64,000 bases of DNA from Alloboseaceae bacterium BT-24-1 (GCA_025846845.1 JAOYTL010000019.1:44398-108397), one strand, 5' to 3'; positions 25,503 through 35,441 are shown, counted from the first letter of the stretch. The notes: generated by a model from the sequence alone, not told the origin. Numbers and translations: made by a program.

Positions 25503-26911
25503 TCTTGCGGCGATTCGCTTTTGACGCAACGGTAGGTTGTCTGCTGGATCAAATGGAGTCAGTTGCCTGCACCAGGTCGCAAGGCATTTCCACTTGGTCG
25601 CCCAGCCCGAAGCAGACGCTCTGTGCGTCAGCACTGACCCGCCCAGAACCGGACATTCTAGACGTCAGCTAGGGGCCAAGAGCAGGCCATCGACGCGGAG
25701 GCGGCTCAGGATGCACGATTATGAGGCGCGTCCGATTTGAGCATCGAATGGCGCGAATCTACATCCGGAGTTTTCCGGGCTTCGTCATGACTCCATTCAT
25801 CGGGGACATGTGGATGCGGTCGTGCAAGGATAGGGGATGCTCCTCCCACATCCCGGGAGCCGAATTGTCATGGGGTAGGACGCCATCCTCCGAGGCCGCG
25901 TCCTGCGGCAGACCGCTCTCGCGCTACGCTCGGCAATGAGCGGTTCCTGCCTGGTGATGGCTTTTGCGGGAGGCGGTCCCGCTTGGCAGCCCAGCGTGGC
26001 GGGCAAGAGGGCCACAGCGGCATTGGTGCGGATTATCGGCAACGTGCTTGCAACTGAGGGCAGCCGGTAGCGTTTGATCTGGCTCTCCGGTGATTTCCGT
26101 CCTCCTGCCTATTTCACCGTGGGGTGAGCGTTTCAGCTAGACGGGCTAGGCTGCCCGAGCGTTCGGTCTGCGTGCTGGTGAAATGGGAGCAAGGAGGCAG
26201 GCGGCTCGAAGTCACCGCCACTCGCTGTTTTGGCTCCGCTCTGTAATAAACGACGGCCTCTCGCCCGGGCGAGAGGCCGTTTTGGCTAGTATGGTGGTAA
26301 AATCAAGAAACGGGTCGAGGGGCGTCAATGAGCGACCAAACCGTGATGAAAGCGGCGAGTTTGGTTTGCCTCTCGATAGAATCTCAAAAAGGGCCGAGCG
26401 GTTTCAATGAGCTGCGGCACCCCTATGAGGTCGCCCTCGAATCGAAACACTTGATACAAATAACTTCAACGATTTGGGAGATTGACGCGTTACTTAACGA
26501 TTAGGCCCCTGCGGCTATCCTGTTATGGTCTCAAATGCGCGCCACTGCGTATTTACCTGGCTCCTCATTAAGTTTCCTACAGGGGAGCAGGTCAACGCAA
26601 AACACAACAGCTTTGACGGGCGGGCCGGATTTCCTTGTGGCCTGCCGCCCATTGAGTGGTCCGGCTTCAATCCACTGCGTGGTCGGCTTCACTGTCATGT
26701 TTGACGGCAGCACAACGGTCGCCTGCGCCGAGGCCCTCCAGTTCATCAGACCGCCAGTGTCCTCAAATCGCGGATCAGGCTGCATGCCACGTCACCTCGC
26801 TCAGCTCAGGTTCGCCCTCTCGCGGATGGCGTGATCGGAGCCCTGGCCGCGTTCGTCCAACGACCGAGGAGCGACCGCTAAGGGTCGATAGCAGCCCCAT
26901 TGCCCTGATGT
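25503..26911. other. About 1.4 kb without a recognisable gene
   Basis: Only short, mutually overlapping frames are present (for example 26183-26410 plus and 26531-26785 minus), none with recognisable motifs. The stretch contains one strong intrinsic terminator at 26253-26284. Partly complementary segments around 26099-26118 and 26175-26200 (ATTTCACC with GGTGAAAT) lie before it, so a structured untranslated RNA of about 200 bases is possible. Otherwise it looks like decayed DNA at the junction between the CBASS module and the Fic/SIR2-HerA module. Confidence 0.4.
26253..26284 (+). terminator. Perfect 28-bp palindrome followed by T-run
   Basis: ACGGCCTCTCGCCC is followed directly by its exact reverse complement (26253-26280), then TTTTGG on the plus strand. 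This is a very strong intrinsic terminator for plus-strand transcription. No gene ends before it, so it terminates either an unrecognised RNA or the remains of a lost gene. Confidence 0.75.
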
Positions 26912-28108
26912 TCAATCCTCTGGCGGGAAAAGCCCTGGCATCCAACGATCCGCGTACCTCGCCGGAAACGCTAGAAACAGCGGGCTTCGCGTCGTCTCGG
27001 AACTAATCACGCCGGCATCGAGCAGTGCGGATGTGACGCGCCGCGCTGCGCGGTCACTGAGTCCGAGAAGGGGAGCGACCTCTCCGCGTTCCAGCGAGCC
27101 TTGATAGAGAAGAGCTTTCAGCACGATATCGGACTTTGCGGGCAGTGCTTCCGCGCGCATCTGCTCTTCGGTCCAGATCATGATGCGGTCGCGCAGGCGG
27201 TCGGGCTTCATCAGCCCTTCCATAAAGTCGACCTGATCGATGCAGGTTTCCAGAAAGAAGCGCGTGAATTTCGCAAGCTCTTCCTCACTCAGCGTCCCGC
27301 GCCCATCAAGGTCGTTACGGCGTGGAAGATCGCAGGCGGCGAGATGCGCCTTGTAGGCAGTTTCTTTGCGAGCCAGCCCGCGTGCGACCGACCAGAGCCC
27401 GCGCGTGTCGAGTGAGCGAAGAAGCATGGCATAAGACATCAATCGCGCGACGCGGCCGTTCCCATCGATAAACGGGTGCACCCAAAGCAGCCTGTGGTGC
27501 CCGCACGCGGCCGCGAGGATGGATTCGATTTTGCCGAGCCGGCCATAGGCCTGATGCATCCGGTCAAGAAAACGTGGAACGGCACCGGGGCTGATCGCAA
27601 CGAGGCGGCCCACTTGAACGTCGCGCTCTCGAAGCGCGCCGGGCACAATCTCGAACCGTTCGTGCGTGACAGGATCTTCAACCGTAAGCAGCTCAGCAGG
27701 CAGCAGCTCGCAGAACCGTTTGTGGATGTCGCAGATGACCGCCGGGTCGGTGGCGCTGCCCGGAATGCCACCGTCGTCGATCCACTTCTGGACGGTGATG
27801 TGCGCCTTCGCCTCAAGCTGAAGATTGCGCTTGCCGGGGTTGGCGCTGTAGTCGCCCGCAAGCGCGCGTTCGATATCGACCGGGTGCGTGTTATGCCCTT
27901 CGATGAGATTGCTATAGTAGCAATTCATTGACCGCACGAGATCGGCGAGCGCCGTCGCAATGGAATCCGGCAAGCTACGCCGGAAGCCTTCCGAGCGAGC
28001 CGCCAGTGTGAGCGCCAAATCGTTGAGATTGTCGCGCAGCGGACTTCCGCTCGATACGATCAGCGGCTCAAAAAGGCCTATTCCCTCATTGTCGTCTCTT
28101 AAAGGCAT
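26912..28108 (-). CDS. Fic-domain protein (probable AMPylase) with C-terminal winged helix
   Basis: This 398-residue protein has the Fic catalytic motif HPFIDGNGRVAR near residue 215, complete with the catalytic His and phosphate-binding GNGR. An inhibitory-helix motif near 67 (SNLIEG, form S-x-x-x-E-G) marks it as a class II, self-inhibited Fic protein. The C-terminal 70 residues (APLLGLSDRAARRVTSALLDAG) look like a winged helix that could bind DNA and autoregulate. Fic enzymes transfer AMP, or other nucleotide parts, to target proteins. A separate antitoxin gene is not seen, consistent with the built-in inhibitory motif. Four direct repeats lie upstream. Confidence 0.9.
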   Translation of the reverse strand: MPLRDDNEGIGLFEPLIVSSGSPLRDNLNDLALTLAARSEGFRRSLPDSIATALADLVRSMNCYYSNLIEGHNTHPVDIERALAGDYSANPGKRNLQLEAKAHITVQKWIDDGGIPGSATDPAVICDIHKRFCELLPAELLTVEDPVTHERFEIVPGALRERDVQVGRLVAISPGAVPRFLDRMHQAYGRLGKIESILAAACGHHRLLWVHPFIDGNGRVARLMSYAMLLRSLDTRGLWSVARGLARKETAYKAHLAACDLPRRNDLDGRGTLSEEELAKFTRFFLETCIDQVDFMEGLMKPDRLRDRIMIWTEEQMRAEALPAKSDIVLKALLYQGSLERGEVAPLLGLSDRAARRVTSALLDAGVISSETTRSPLFLAFPARYADRWMPGLFPPED

Positions 28109-28120
28109 GTTTTCCAGATA

Positions 28121-28233
28121 AATGGCCGGTTTAATGGCCGGTTTAATTTTCTTAATATGCTTATCTTATCAGAATGATAGACAGATTTCTATCTTAATTA
28201 ATTGGCTTTAAATGGCCGGTTTAATGGCCGTTT
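28121..28233. repeat. Paired tandem repeats AATGGCCGGTTT upstream of the Fic gene (probable operator)
   Basis: Two head-to-tail copies of AATGGCCGGTTT occur at 28121-28144. A second pair lies at 28211-28233, its last copy one base shorter. The pairs flank about 66 bases of AT-rich DNA that could hold the Fic promoter (transcribed leftwards from 28108). The core GGCC is palindromic. The layout fits autoregulation by the winged helix of the Fic protein, which is an inference. Confidence 0.6.
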
Positions 28234-28300
28234 GAGATAGCGCCCACATCGAGTTGAACCAAATTAGCGGCCGACAAGGGTCGCTCAGGAAGCCGAGTGG

Positions 28301-31300
28301 CTATGCTGACTCTTTGCGAAACTTCGTAAGCGTCGCGATAGCTTTGAGCACTGGTGCATCAGGCTGATTTTCCGGGATAAACGGGAGATCATCCAAATCC
28401 AGCACGGACGCATCCGGATCGTTCTCACCTATCTGCCACGCCTCGCGAACAGCAAGGTGATACTTCCCGATGCCATATGACATCAAAGGCTCGGCCTCCG
28501 ACGTCGACGTAGACATGAGAGCGGGGACGAGTAGGAAACGGCCCTGTCGATTGAATTCGTTTATAAACCTATCGAGATTTTGGTGGCTCTCGGGATAGAT
28601 CCGGTGGATGCGGGAGACGAATCCAAATATGTCACCCGGACCATTGGGGAAATTATCGACATTAGGCCCGACAATTACACCATACGCCAACGGCTCGGAG
28701 GCTGATATACCCCGGATGACGGCGATACGAAGCTCGTTCTTAGGATCGTGCGCATCGTATCGCGTTTTGAACCCTTCAAAAATACTGATGGCTGGCTCTC
28801 GATTACGATAGGCGAGACCAAGGACCGGCGGATATTTGAGGTGGGGCGGCACGACGATATACAGCACGGCGGACCACTTGGCCGCATTCCACTTATCAAC
28901 ATCGATTGGAGACACAATCTTGTAGTCCGTGTGCTTGCGGGCTTCGGCATCGAAGAAGCCTGGCGGCGGCGGACCGTCCCCGAATTGCACGGGCCTAGCC
29001 GCATCGTCCGCATCCGCGTCAGCAGATTTGGCAACCCAAGCCCGTTCTGGGTCAACAGGATAGGCCACATCGTCGGCCTCGATCCAATCCCCTACGTCCA
29101 GCCGCTGTTTGTCGCCGTATAGGTTTGCAATCATTATCGGAACATTCGAAAACGTAATGGCCCGACCGAACGCGTTTTCTTCGTCGATATGTGTGGCCGC
29201 CCATTTCTCAAAATCGGCGGGTATAACGAATTTGAGCATGATTTCCACGACGGCCTTCTGCAGCCAGTTTGGAAACGCCTGCACATCCTCTGATGTCTTC
29301 TGTTCGGTACGGGGCGGATGAGAGATGAGCGCGATGGTCTCACCACCCTCCTCAATGAAGCTGAGGCTCGGCACGACTCCATCTTCAAGCTTTTGCCGGA
29401 CCCGGATTTGAAACCTGTCTAACCCCGGCAACATACGATGGGCCAGGCTGGTTGCGAGCAGCGCTTCGAGAGCGCCCATGACCGCTTCGGCGACACCAAG
29501 CGACGTAAGATTGTTGTCGCACACGATAGTGAGAGAACAACCGAGAATAATGGACTTCAAGGTGACGCTATCGCCAAGAGAATAGTCGGGCTGATCGGGC
29601 AGCTCGATTTTTTCGCCCTGCTCGTACAGCTTATCGAAGAACTCGGCTGCGGCAGCTCCGCTTTCGGAGGCCGGAATCCAGCCTTCTTCCCGGAGCTTGG
29701 CTTCTTGTCCCATGAGCATGAGTAAGGCCACTCTTGCCGTCGGAAGTCCTGCACGCTCTAACGGATCCGGCAGCCTGGCGAGTTGTGGGAGCTGGGATGG
29801 TGGCGTTCTGAGAATGAGGGCTCCAAGCATGCCCGCACAGTTAATTGAGATCTGCTCAAGCTCGCGCCGCGCGTCGTCTGTTCGCGCCTGCGCCTTGCGA
29901 ACGATCATTTCAAGCGCATGAGCGCTCAGTATCTGCGGCACACGCCCCAAGCGAAGCTCCAGCCGGAACAATCTGCTGAGAACGGGCGGGTTCACGTCCT
30001 CGATTGATCCACCCCGGCGAAATTTGGAGAACTGCTGATTTGCTGCGGCCAAGGCATAATTTCTCGCGGCCCACAGCAATCCCGCTTGCTCAAACGCGAA
30101 GCTTGAACCGATCAACGCGCCGACCAATTCGTCCTCGTACTCTTCCTTGATCAGAAGCGTGACGGACCTTCCAAACCAGCGGATTGCATCAAAATGAAGC
30201 CCTTTGGTGAGCTTCTGATATGCTCGCTTGTTATTGCTGATCGCAGCTTCGCCTTCGCTACGCCGGACAACGAGGGCATCGGTCATCGTCTCGTAGAGGC
30301 GGTCAAACTCGGGGCTCTCGGGCACAAACTCGCCGATAGCCGACAGGGCTTCCGCAAATGAGCCGAACGGGAATGTGCCAAGACCCTCGGCGTCTTTCAG
30401 AACTTTTTCATAGTCTAGCCAAACGTCTACGAGCGTATCGCGCGGATCGGCGGTTACCCTCTCGGACACACGCACGAGGAGCAGCATTGCGCGCGCATGC
30501 AATGCATTATTCGCGCGTGCGGTATTGAGGCTGATCCTTTCGAGTGCACCGACGATGCTGGCAGTGCGCTGATCGAGCTTCGCGACATTCGGCTTAAGTG
30601 ATCCCGTCCGCACGCTCTGCCGGATCGACGGCAAAAGATTGGCGAGCTTTTCCCACTCTTCCGCGTCTTCGCTGTCTGCCACCAAGCGCTCGACATCATC
30701 ATAAAGACGGTTGAGGGCGGCGGGGTCCTCTAACCAAAAGTACGAAGTCCATGCCCAATCGTACGTCGCAAGCAATTCCTGTTTCGGAAGGCTGTGATCT
30801 TTTGCCACTCGGACGGCGCGCGCAAACCGTCCGTCAACATCAACGCGAGGCTTTTCTAATCCCCGCGCGAGCAGGGCTGCTTCAAGGCAATCCTCCGCGA
30901 GAGCATGGGGCGTGCCTTGATACTTCGAGCCATCCCCGATGGCAGTCTCAAGTTGGTCGAGCTTGGCTGCACGCTCAAAGTCGCGCGGGCCTGTCTTCTT
31001 GGAAAGGCTCTCGGTTCCCTTGCCAACTCCGAGCACACTTGTCGCAATATCGAGGCTTCCGCCTTCGAAGACGCGATCCAGAAGCCATGTGCGGTCGAGG
31101 ATGACAACCGGCACGTCGTGCTTTTCAAAGAGAGCGTCCTGCATGCTCGCGCTATCTTTGGACGGCACGTACTGATTGGTCACGAAGTAGATCTTGGGGT
31201 AGCCGCGCTTCGTCGAGACGACGCTAGCCACGTCTTTTCGGATTTTCTTGCGCCAGTCCTTCATCGCACTGAAGGCAAAGGCCCACCGTTCGTGGGCACC

Positions 31301-31639
31301 GGCGCTATCAGGTACGAACCAGCGCGCTGCAATCGCGGCAGCGACAGGGTACGTCTCAGTATCGGTCTTGCCGTCGCCTCCGCCCACCGGGCCGGTCTGT
31401 GGGCGCAAGTTTGGTGAGACAAACTTCTCACAAAGACGCAGCGCAAATTCTTCGAAGACGGCCTCACTCTTTTGGTTCGTCAACGTCTCCAGATGAAATG
31501 AAAGCGTCTCGCGAGTGACGGTACTTTCGAGGCTATGCGCGGAATCCGAGAACAGATAGGGCCGTCTCCCGCGCATGAACTCGGAAGGCTTGAAATTGGA
31601 TCTCGGTGTAGGGGCGCCTTCGGGAGACTCTTCTGCCAT
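28301..31639 (-). CDS. Large PD-(D/E)XK-like nuclease fused to helical-repeat protein, third gene of SIR2-HerA locus
   Basis: The start is taken at MAEESPEG (31639). The frame extends to 31699, but a TATAAT-like box there (31698-31703 on the complementary strand) argues for the later start. The product is about 1112 residues. Near residues 60-135 is a nuclease-like module: a helix with EEFALRLCEKF, then GGGDGKTDTETYPV, then WAFAFSAMKDWRKKI. This is the D...(E/S)xK arrangement of Mrr-type restriction nucleases. Most of the remainder is helical, possibly TPR-like, with no known catalytic motif. HerA and SIR2 genes lie upstream on the same strand. It is probably the targeting or effector part of that defence locus, by context only. 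Confidence 0.6.
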   Translation of the reverse strand: MAEESPEGAPTPRSNFKPSEFMRGRRPYLFSDSAHSLESTVTRETLSFHLETLTNQKSEAVFEEFALRLCEKFVSPNLRPQTGPVGGGDGKTDTETYPVAAAIAARWFVPDSAGAHERWAFAFSAMKDWRKKIRKDVASVVSTKRGYPKIYFVTNQYVPSKDSASMQDALFEKHDVPVVILDRTWLLDRVFEGGSLDIATSVLGVGKGTESLSKKTGPRDFERAAKLDQLETAIGDGSKYQGTPHALAEDCLEAALLARGLEKPRVDVDGRFARAVRVAKDHSLPKQELLATYDWAWTSYFWLEDPAALNRLYDDVERLVADSEDAEEWEKLANLLPSIRQSVRTGSLKPNVAKLDQRTASIVGALERISLNTARANNALHARAMLLLVRVSERVTADPRDTLVDVWLDYEKVLKDAEGLGTFPFGSFAEALSAIGEFVPESPEFDRLYETMTDALVVRRSEGEAAISNNKRAYQKLTKGLHFDAIRWFGRSVTLLIKEEYEDELVGALIGSSFAFEQAGLLWAARNYALAAANQQFSKFRRGGSIEDVNPPVLSRLFRLELRLGRVPQILSAHALEMIVRKAQARTDDARRELEQISINCAGMLGALILRTPPSQLPQLARLPDPLERAGLPTARVALLMLMGQEAKLREEGWIPASESGAAAAEFFDKLYEQGEKIELPDQPDYSLGDSVTLKSIILGCSLTIVCDNNLTSLGVAEAVMGALEALLATSLAHRMLPGLDRFQIRVRQKLEDGVVPSLSFIEEGGETIALISHPPRTEQKTSEDVQAFPNWLQKAVVEIMLKFVIPADFEKWAATHIDEENAFGRAITFSNVPIMIANLYGDKQRLDVGDWIEADDVAYPVDPERAWVAKSADADADDAARPVQFGDGPPPPGFFDAEARKHTDYKIVSPIDVDKWNAAKWSAVLYIVVPPHLKYPPVLGLAYRNREPAISIFEGFKTRYDAHDPKNELRIAVIRGISASEPLAYGVIVGPNVDNFPNGPGDIFGFVSRIHRIYPESHQNLDRFINEFNRQGRFLLVPALMSTSTSEAEPLMSYGIGKYHLAVREAWQIGENDPDASVLDLDDLPFIPENQPDAPVLKAIATLTKFRKESA

Positions 31640-32017
31640 CGCCCAATCATATAGGGCGGCATTGTTCCGGGGGAAGGAGAAGCCGGCCACTTCCCCCATT
31701 ATAAAGCGCGAGCTCTGCGGCGTGACCCCGCGGATGGTTGTAAGGCGTGCTGTTTCGATGGGTCCAGGGAGACCGGGTCTCCTTGGTCATGGTGGTGTCG
31801 GGGGAGCAGGAACGCGCCGCTGACCCGTGATGCACCGGCGGATCGGTGCACTGGCCCGGTGTAGGCTCGAGGCCGAAATCCGGGCCAATGGCCGGGGGGA
31901 TGGAACGGGGGCGCGCAGCGGGCCCCCTTCCCAAGATGGTAATGCAAAAATTACCGCCGGTAATGTTTACATTACACAGCTTGCGAGCAGAGCTCGGTCT
32001 TAAGGCTATTTCCGTAA
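31640..32017. other. 378-base intergenic region with promoter signals
   Basis: No convincing gene is present; a 95-codon minus-strand frame here is proline/arginine-rich and unlike a protein. It holds a minus-strand TATAAT-like box at 31698-31703 and two operator-like palindromes at 31938-31975. This suggests that the large nuclease/repeat gene has its own regulated transcript, separate from SIR2-HerA. Confidence 0.45.
31938..31975. promoter_or_regulatory. Two operator-like palindromes GTAAT-N6-ATTAC, 21 bp apart
   Basis: GTAAT-N6-ATTAC occurs at 31939-31954 (extended by one more matching base pair on each side) and again at 31960-31975. The two are exactly 21 bp apart, or two helical turns. 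Such identical spaced dyads are typical of a dimeric HTH regulator binding cooperatively. They sit just beyond the HerA stop and about 300 bases upstream of the nuclease/repeat gene. Confidence 0.6.
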
Positions 32018-33994
32018 CTACAGTTTAATCAGAGCAGCCCGTTCTTGCCCATGGAACCAAAGCTCACGGATCTTCGCATCGTCGCTTTTGGGTAGTGGCC
32101 TGGCCTCGCGAACTTTAAAGGTCGTGGGAAGCGTCACCGAGGTGCCGAAGACCAGTGCGTGCTGTTTCGGGAGAGACGGTAGACGCTTCAAAACGGCATC
32201 CGATATGAACGGGGTCATCTGCCTAATTTGCGAAAGGTCGTCCGGATTTTGGATACGGTGGATGACGAAATTCGAGCATTGCGAGAGGACGGTTTTAGAA
32301 AGCTCGCTCGGCCGCTGCGATGCCACGAATAAGAAGAGTCCGTACTTGCGTCCCTCCTTGGCGATCCTTTCGTAGATTTTGCTAGCATCGATTGCATACC
32401 GAGAGGGCTTCTCAGCGATGTATCGGTGTGCTTCTTCAAGAAGTAAATGTACCGGAAACCGGTTCCGTGGCTCTGCCTGCCGCAGCAGTCGGAAAGCCAT
32501 ACGGGCCAACACTGACGAAACGAGTTCGACAACCTCGTCCTCGACCGCATTCATATCGACGATTATTATTTGCTTTTCTTTGTGCCAAACGTCGTTACGC
32601 CTCTGAAGGCCCAGGAGTTTGGCCATGAACTCCTCAATCGTTGGCGGCGGCTCCGCCGGCTTGAGCGCGTAACGCATAAACGCATATTCCGATCGATCCC
32701 GTAGAGATTTGAACCGGGTAATCATCTGAGAGCAGTAATCTCGAATTTGACGATTTCCGTGGGCCTCCTCATAGAGAATAGCGAAATCGAGGCATTCATC
32801 GAGATCGTCGAATGTAAATGGCTCCCGTGAATAGGCGGGGAGCTCGACATCTTCGCGCACCTTTTTCCGAACTTCATCCAGAAATAGCGGAAGGTTCGTG
32901 CTTGGCACAAAATTACCGTACTGGTAATTTGCTCCATATTTTTTAAGCAAGCCAGCATTTAGATCAGCTGTTGGATATTTTTGAAGAAGCGAGACTACCC
33001 TTTGAAATTTGCTGACAGGGGAGTCCCCGTCAGATCCTCTCATGCACTCGCCGATACAAGTGGCTATGAAGTGTTCGCGAACTTCGATCGCGCGAGGAGT
33101 ATCTCGCCGAAATAGGCCTGTTAGTCCCAAAGCCGTGCGCAGCACGGGGATTTGAGTCCGCTCACTCGCCTGAAGTAGCAGCTCCCATTCTGACTGCTCC
33201 AGGAACCAGTGGGGCATTCGGAATTTTTCTGGAGACGCGGTCCCGTCTAGGATCACGTGTGCGACGCCAATTCCATTGTCTTTGGCAAGCGGTCCAAGCG
33301 CTTCTATGTACTCGCCGTTGACGTCAAACACGACAAAAGTAGCGCCTCTGGCATGATGGTCATCTGGTTTGTCGAAAAGCGATTGGAGCACGGACGCGAC
33401 CGTGCAGGACTTACCGCTGCCGGTATTGCCTAGCACCGCTGTATGGCCACCGAAAAAATCATCGATGCGAACCTTCACGTCGTAGCCATCGAAGACCACG
33501 GATCTTCCGATCGAAAGAGACTTGTAGCGCGTCGCCTCCACCGGAACAGGGGCCACGCCGCCGAACCCGAGCGAAGGCTCGCTTGGCATATCGGTCTCAA
33601 AGACACGATCTAATTCCGTATCGAGCGCATAGAGGGCGTCAGCATAGAGTGAGGGATAAACCGAAACGCCAAATCGGAATTTTTCGGCCGGATCGGGGGG
33701 CAACATGCCGACAGGGACAACGTCAAGAAATTTAGCTGATGCTGCCTTATCCAGATCTGCACCGGAGCGACTTGAACTCGGCACGTCGCGCTCACGCAAC
33801 CCGACAACCTCAACGACAACAAACTCGGTCTGGACGGGAATCATCAAGAACGAGCCCAGTCTCGCGACATAATGCACGTCATCGAATCCAACTACGGTGA
33901 AGTTGTCTGTCCCAGCGTGCATCTCAATGACGAATTGATCCGCCGCAACCGAAATGACCTTGCCGATTGCACGTTTACGGTCGTCCCGGCTCAT
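32018..33994 (-). CDS. HerA-like DUF87 ATPase of SIR2-HerA defence system
   Basis: This 658-residue FtsK/HerA-family ATPase has an N-terminal HAS-like beta-barrel (residues 1-100), Walker A GNTGSGKS (189-196), a Walker B-type LLLEEAHRY near 518 and a following sensor region (FVASQRPSELSKTVLSQC). HerA proteins form hexameric DNA translocases. In SIR2-HerA antiphage systems the ATPase assembles with an NAD-consuming SIR2 protein. Its start overlaps the SIR2 stop in an ATGA junction, so the two are translationally coupled. Confidence 0.9.
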   Translation of the reverse strand: MSRDDRKRAIGKVISVAADQFVIEMHAGTDNFTVVGFDDVHYVARLGSFLMIPVQTEFVVVEVVGLRERDVPSSSRSGADLDKAASAKFLDVVPVGMLPPDPAEKFRFGVSVYPSLYADALYALDTELDRVFETDMPSEPSLGFGGVAPVPVEATRYKSLSIGRSVVFDGYDVKVRIDDFFGGHTAVLGNTGSGKSCTVASVLQSLFDKPDDHHARGATFVVFDVNGEYIEALGPLAKDNGIGVAHVILDGTASPEKFRMPHWFLEQSEWELLLQASERTQIPVLRTALGLTGLFRRDTPRAIEVREHFIATCIGECMRGSDGDSPVSKFQRVVSLLQKYPTADLNAGLLKKYGANYQYGNFVPSTNLPLFLDEVRKKVREDVELPAYSREPFTFDDLDECLDFAILYEEAHGNRQIRDYCSQMITRFKSLRDRSEYAFMRYALKPAEPPPTIEEFMAKLLGLQRRNDVWHKEKQIIIVDMNAVEDEVVELVSSVLARMAFRLLRQAEPRNRFPVHLLLEEAHRYIAEKPSRYAIDASKIYERIAKEGRKYGLFLFVASQRPSELSKTVLSQCSNFVIHRIQNPDDLSQIRQMTPFISDAVLKRLPSLPKQHALVFGTSVTLPTTFKVREARPLPKSDDAKIRELWFHGQERAALIKL

Positions 33995-35316
33995 TTGTCA
34001 TCATCCCCAGCCGCCACGGCAGACGGCTCCTTTGCAGGGGCCATGGCGTGCAGTACTTGTGCGATCGCGTCGTCGATCCGTTCACTGGGACGCTGCGGCA
34101 TAAAATGTTCGATGATCGTATTGAAATAATGAGCTTTGCGATCTTTCTCAGGACCACTGCCGCCGATGATCCATATGCGAGGGTCGTTCAGCTTTCGCAG
34201 CTTCGCAATGTCACCCTCCAGTTCAGGATCCGCAAATATCACAAGGCGGAAGGTTGGAATTGTAAGCGCCTGGTAGATAATATTGTTGATGTGCTCATCG
34301 CCAAATGCGTAGCCCATCGTGAACAAGACGCTCTGCTCTCTCACAATACGCGATTGAAATTCTCTAAATAGATCAGCATAAGGTGATCCCAAGCTGGAAT
34401 TTTGCTTTGACGGAGTTGGATAAATCATCACCTTTCCGGGATCGTCCTGAAAAGGCATTTCGCGGATCGGGAACAATCCATGCTCGTCTTCTGTCCAGCT
34501 GATCGAACCATGAAGCTTACAGAGGTAAACAAAGCCGTCGACGGCAGACCATTTGCGGTTCGTCAGGTCTAGCTGCTCGGCGAGAGCATAGCGGAAAGTG
34601 GCAGGATTGAAGCGCCGCTCAACAACGCCAGAAAAGCCGTTGGTATAAGGCAATCCGAGCCTGTCCATGGCAGTTTCATTGAACAGATCGTAATTCGTTG
34701 TGAAAACCCATGGGCGTGGCAACGAGCGATCTCGTAAGACCAGTTTTCTGTAAAAAGATTCATAAAGATCGGACAAAGACGTGTCGCCTTTTGAAAAGGC
34801 CCCAGCTGTGCATTTCGTCCATAGAAATTTCTGTATTTTTGAAATCACAGTTTCGACGATTGTAAGAATCTTCTCAGATTTTTCGAGGCTGCTTCGCTTC
34901 AGAAAAAAGCGGATACTGAATAGCAACTCCATCAAGCGTTCGAGATTTCGAGAATATTCTGGATCGCCTATATCGACCCCGAGCACTTCTTTGATCTGTT
35001 TCAGCTCCTCGGCTGTTGGGAAGCCACCTTCATCGGCTTCCCTTGCCCTAGTAAATTCCTTCGCTAGGGGAGCCATGGTGGGAACGCCGCATTCGGTCCA
35101 AATCTCTGCACCTTCGGCGTTCGTTCCTTTTATCATGTGGGATGAACAGCCCGCGCCAATGAGAAACGAGACGTTTTTCGCGTTCAGCGCCTCTGCAATT
35201 GATTTCTTTACAATCTCCGCGCCTTGCGGCCACTGATATTCAGTGGAGGCGGAGCTGTCTCCGCGGATAAAATCAAACTTCAACGTCTCGTCTATTTTGG
35301 CATCGGCTACGTTCAC
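33991..35316 (-). CDS. SIR2-family protein (NADase or nuclease subunit) of SIR2-HerA system
   Basis: This protein of 441 residues starts at a GTG (35316) preceded by GGGGAG about 8 bases upstream; the frame can be extended to another GTG at 35373, but no SD is present there. It shows the SIR2 motifs in order: FLIGAGCSS (GAG at 54-56), FTTNYD near 205, and KLHGSISW with the catalytic-type His near 271. In antiphage systems such domains deplete NAD or act with HerA on nucleic acid. It carries a C-terminal acidic tail (AAGDDDK). It is the first gene of the coupled SIR2-HerA pair. Confidence 0.9.
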   Translation of the reverse strand: MNVADAKIDETLKFDFIRGDSSASTEYQWPQGAEIVKKSIAEALNAKNVSFLIGAGCSSHMIKGTNAEGAEIWTECGVPTMAPLAKEFTRAREADEGGFPTAEELKQIKEVLGVDIGDPEYSRNLERLMELLFSIRFFLKRSSLEKSEKILTIVETVISKIQKFLWTKCTAGAFSKGDTSLSDLYESFYRKLVLRDRSLPRPWVFTTNYDLFNETAMDRLGLPYTNGFSGVVERRFNPATFRYALAEQLDLTNRKWSAVDGFVYLCKLHGSISWTEDEHGLFPIREMPFQDDPGKVMIYPTPSKQNSSLGSPYADLFREFQSRIVREQSVLFTMGYAFGDEHINNIIYQALTIPTFRLVIFADPELEGDIAKLRKLNDPRIWIIGGSGPEKDRKAHYFNTIIEHFMPQRPSERIDDAIAQVLHAMAPAKEPSAVAAGDDDK

Positions 35317-35441
35317 TATATATCTCCCCAAGCCGCTTTTGTTATTAAGACCTGTCTTTCGATTTGCTAGCACGTACTACAGTGCCGTCATTGAGCTAAT
35401 CATAAAAATATAGGTCCTCATAGAATTAACGCCATTTGAGG

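Noticed and set aside
26190..26225. Sequence resembling the 3' end of a tRNA (GGCTCGAAG...CCGCCA)
   Set aside because: The T-loop does not match TTCRANY and no matching acceptor or anticodon arm precedes it.
32911..32929. ATTACC-N5-GGTAAT palindrome inside the HerA gene
   Set aside because: Half-sites are in the opposite order to the GTAAT-N6-ATTAC operators, and it lies within coding sequence; probably chance.
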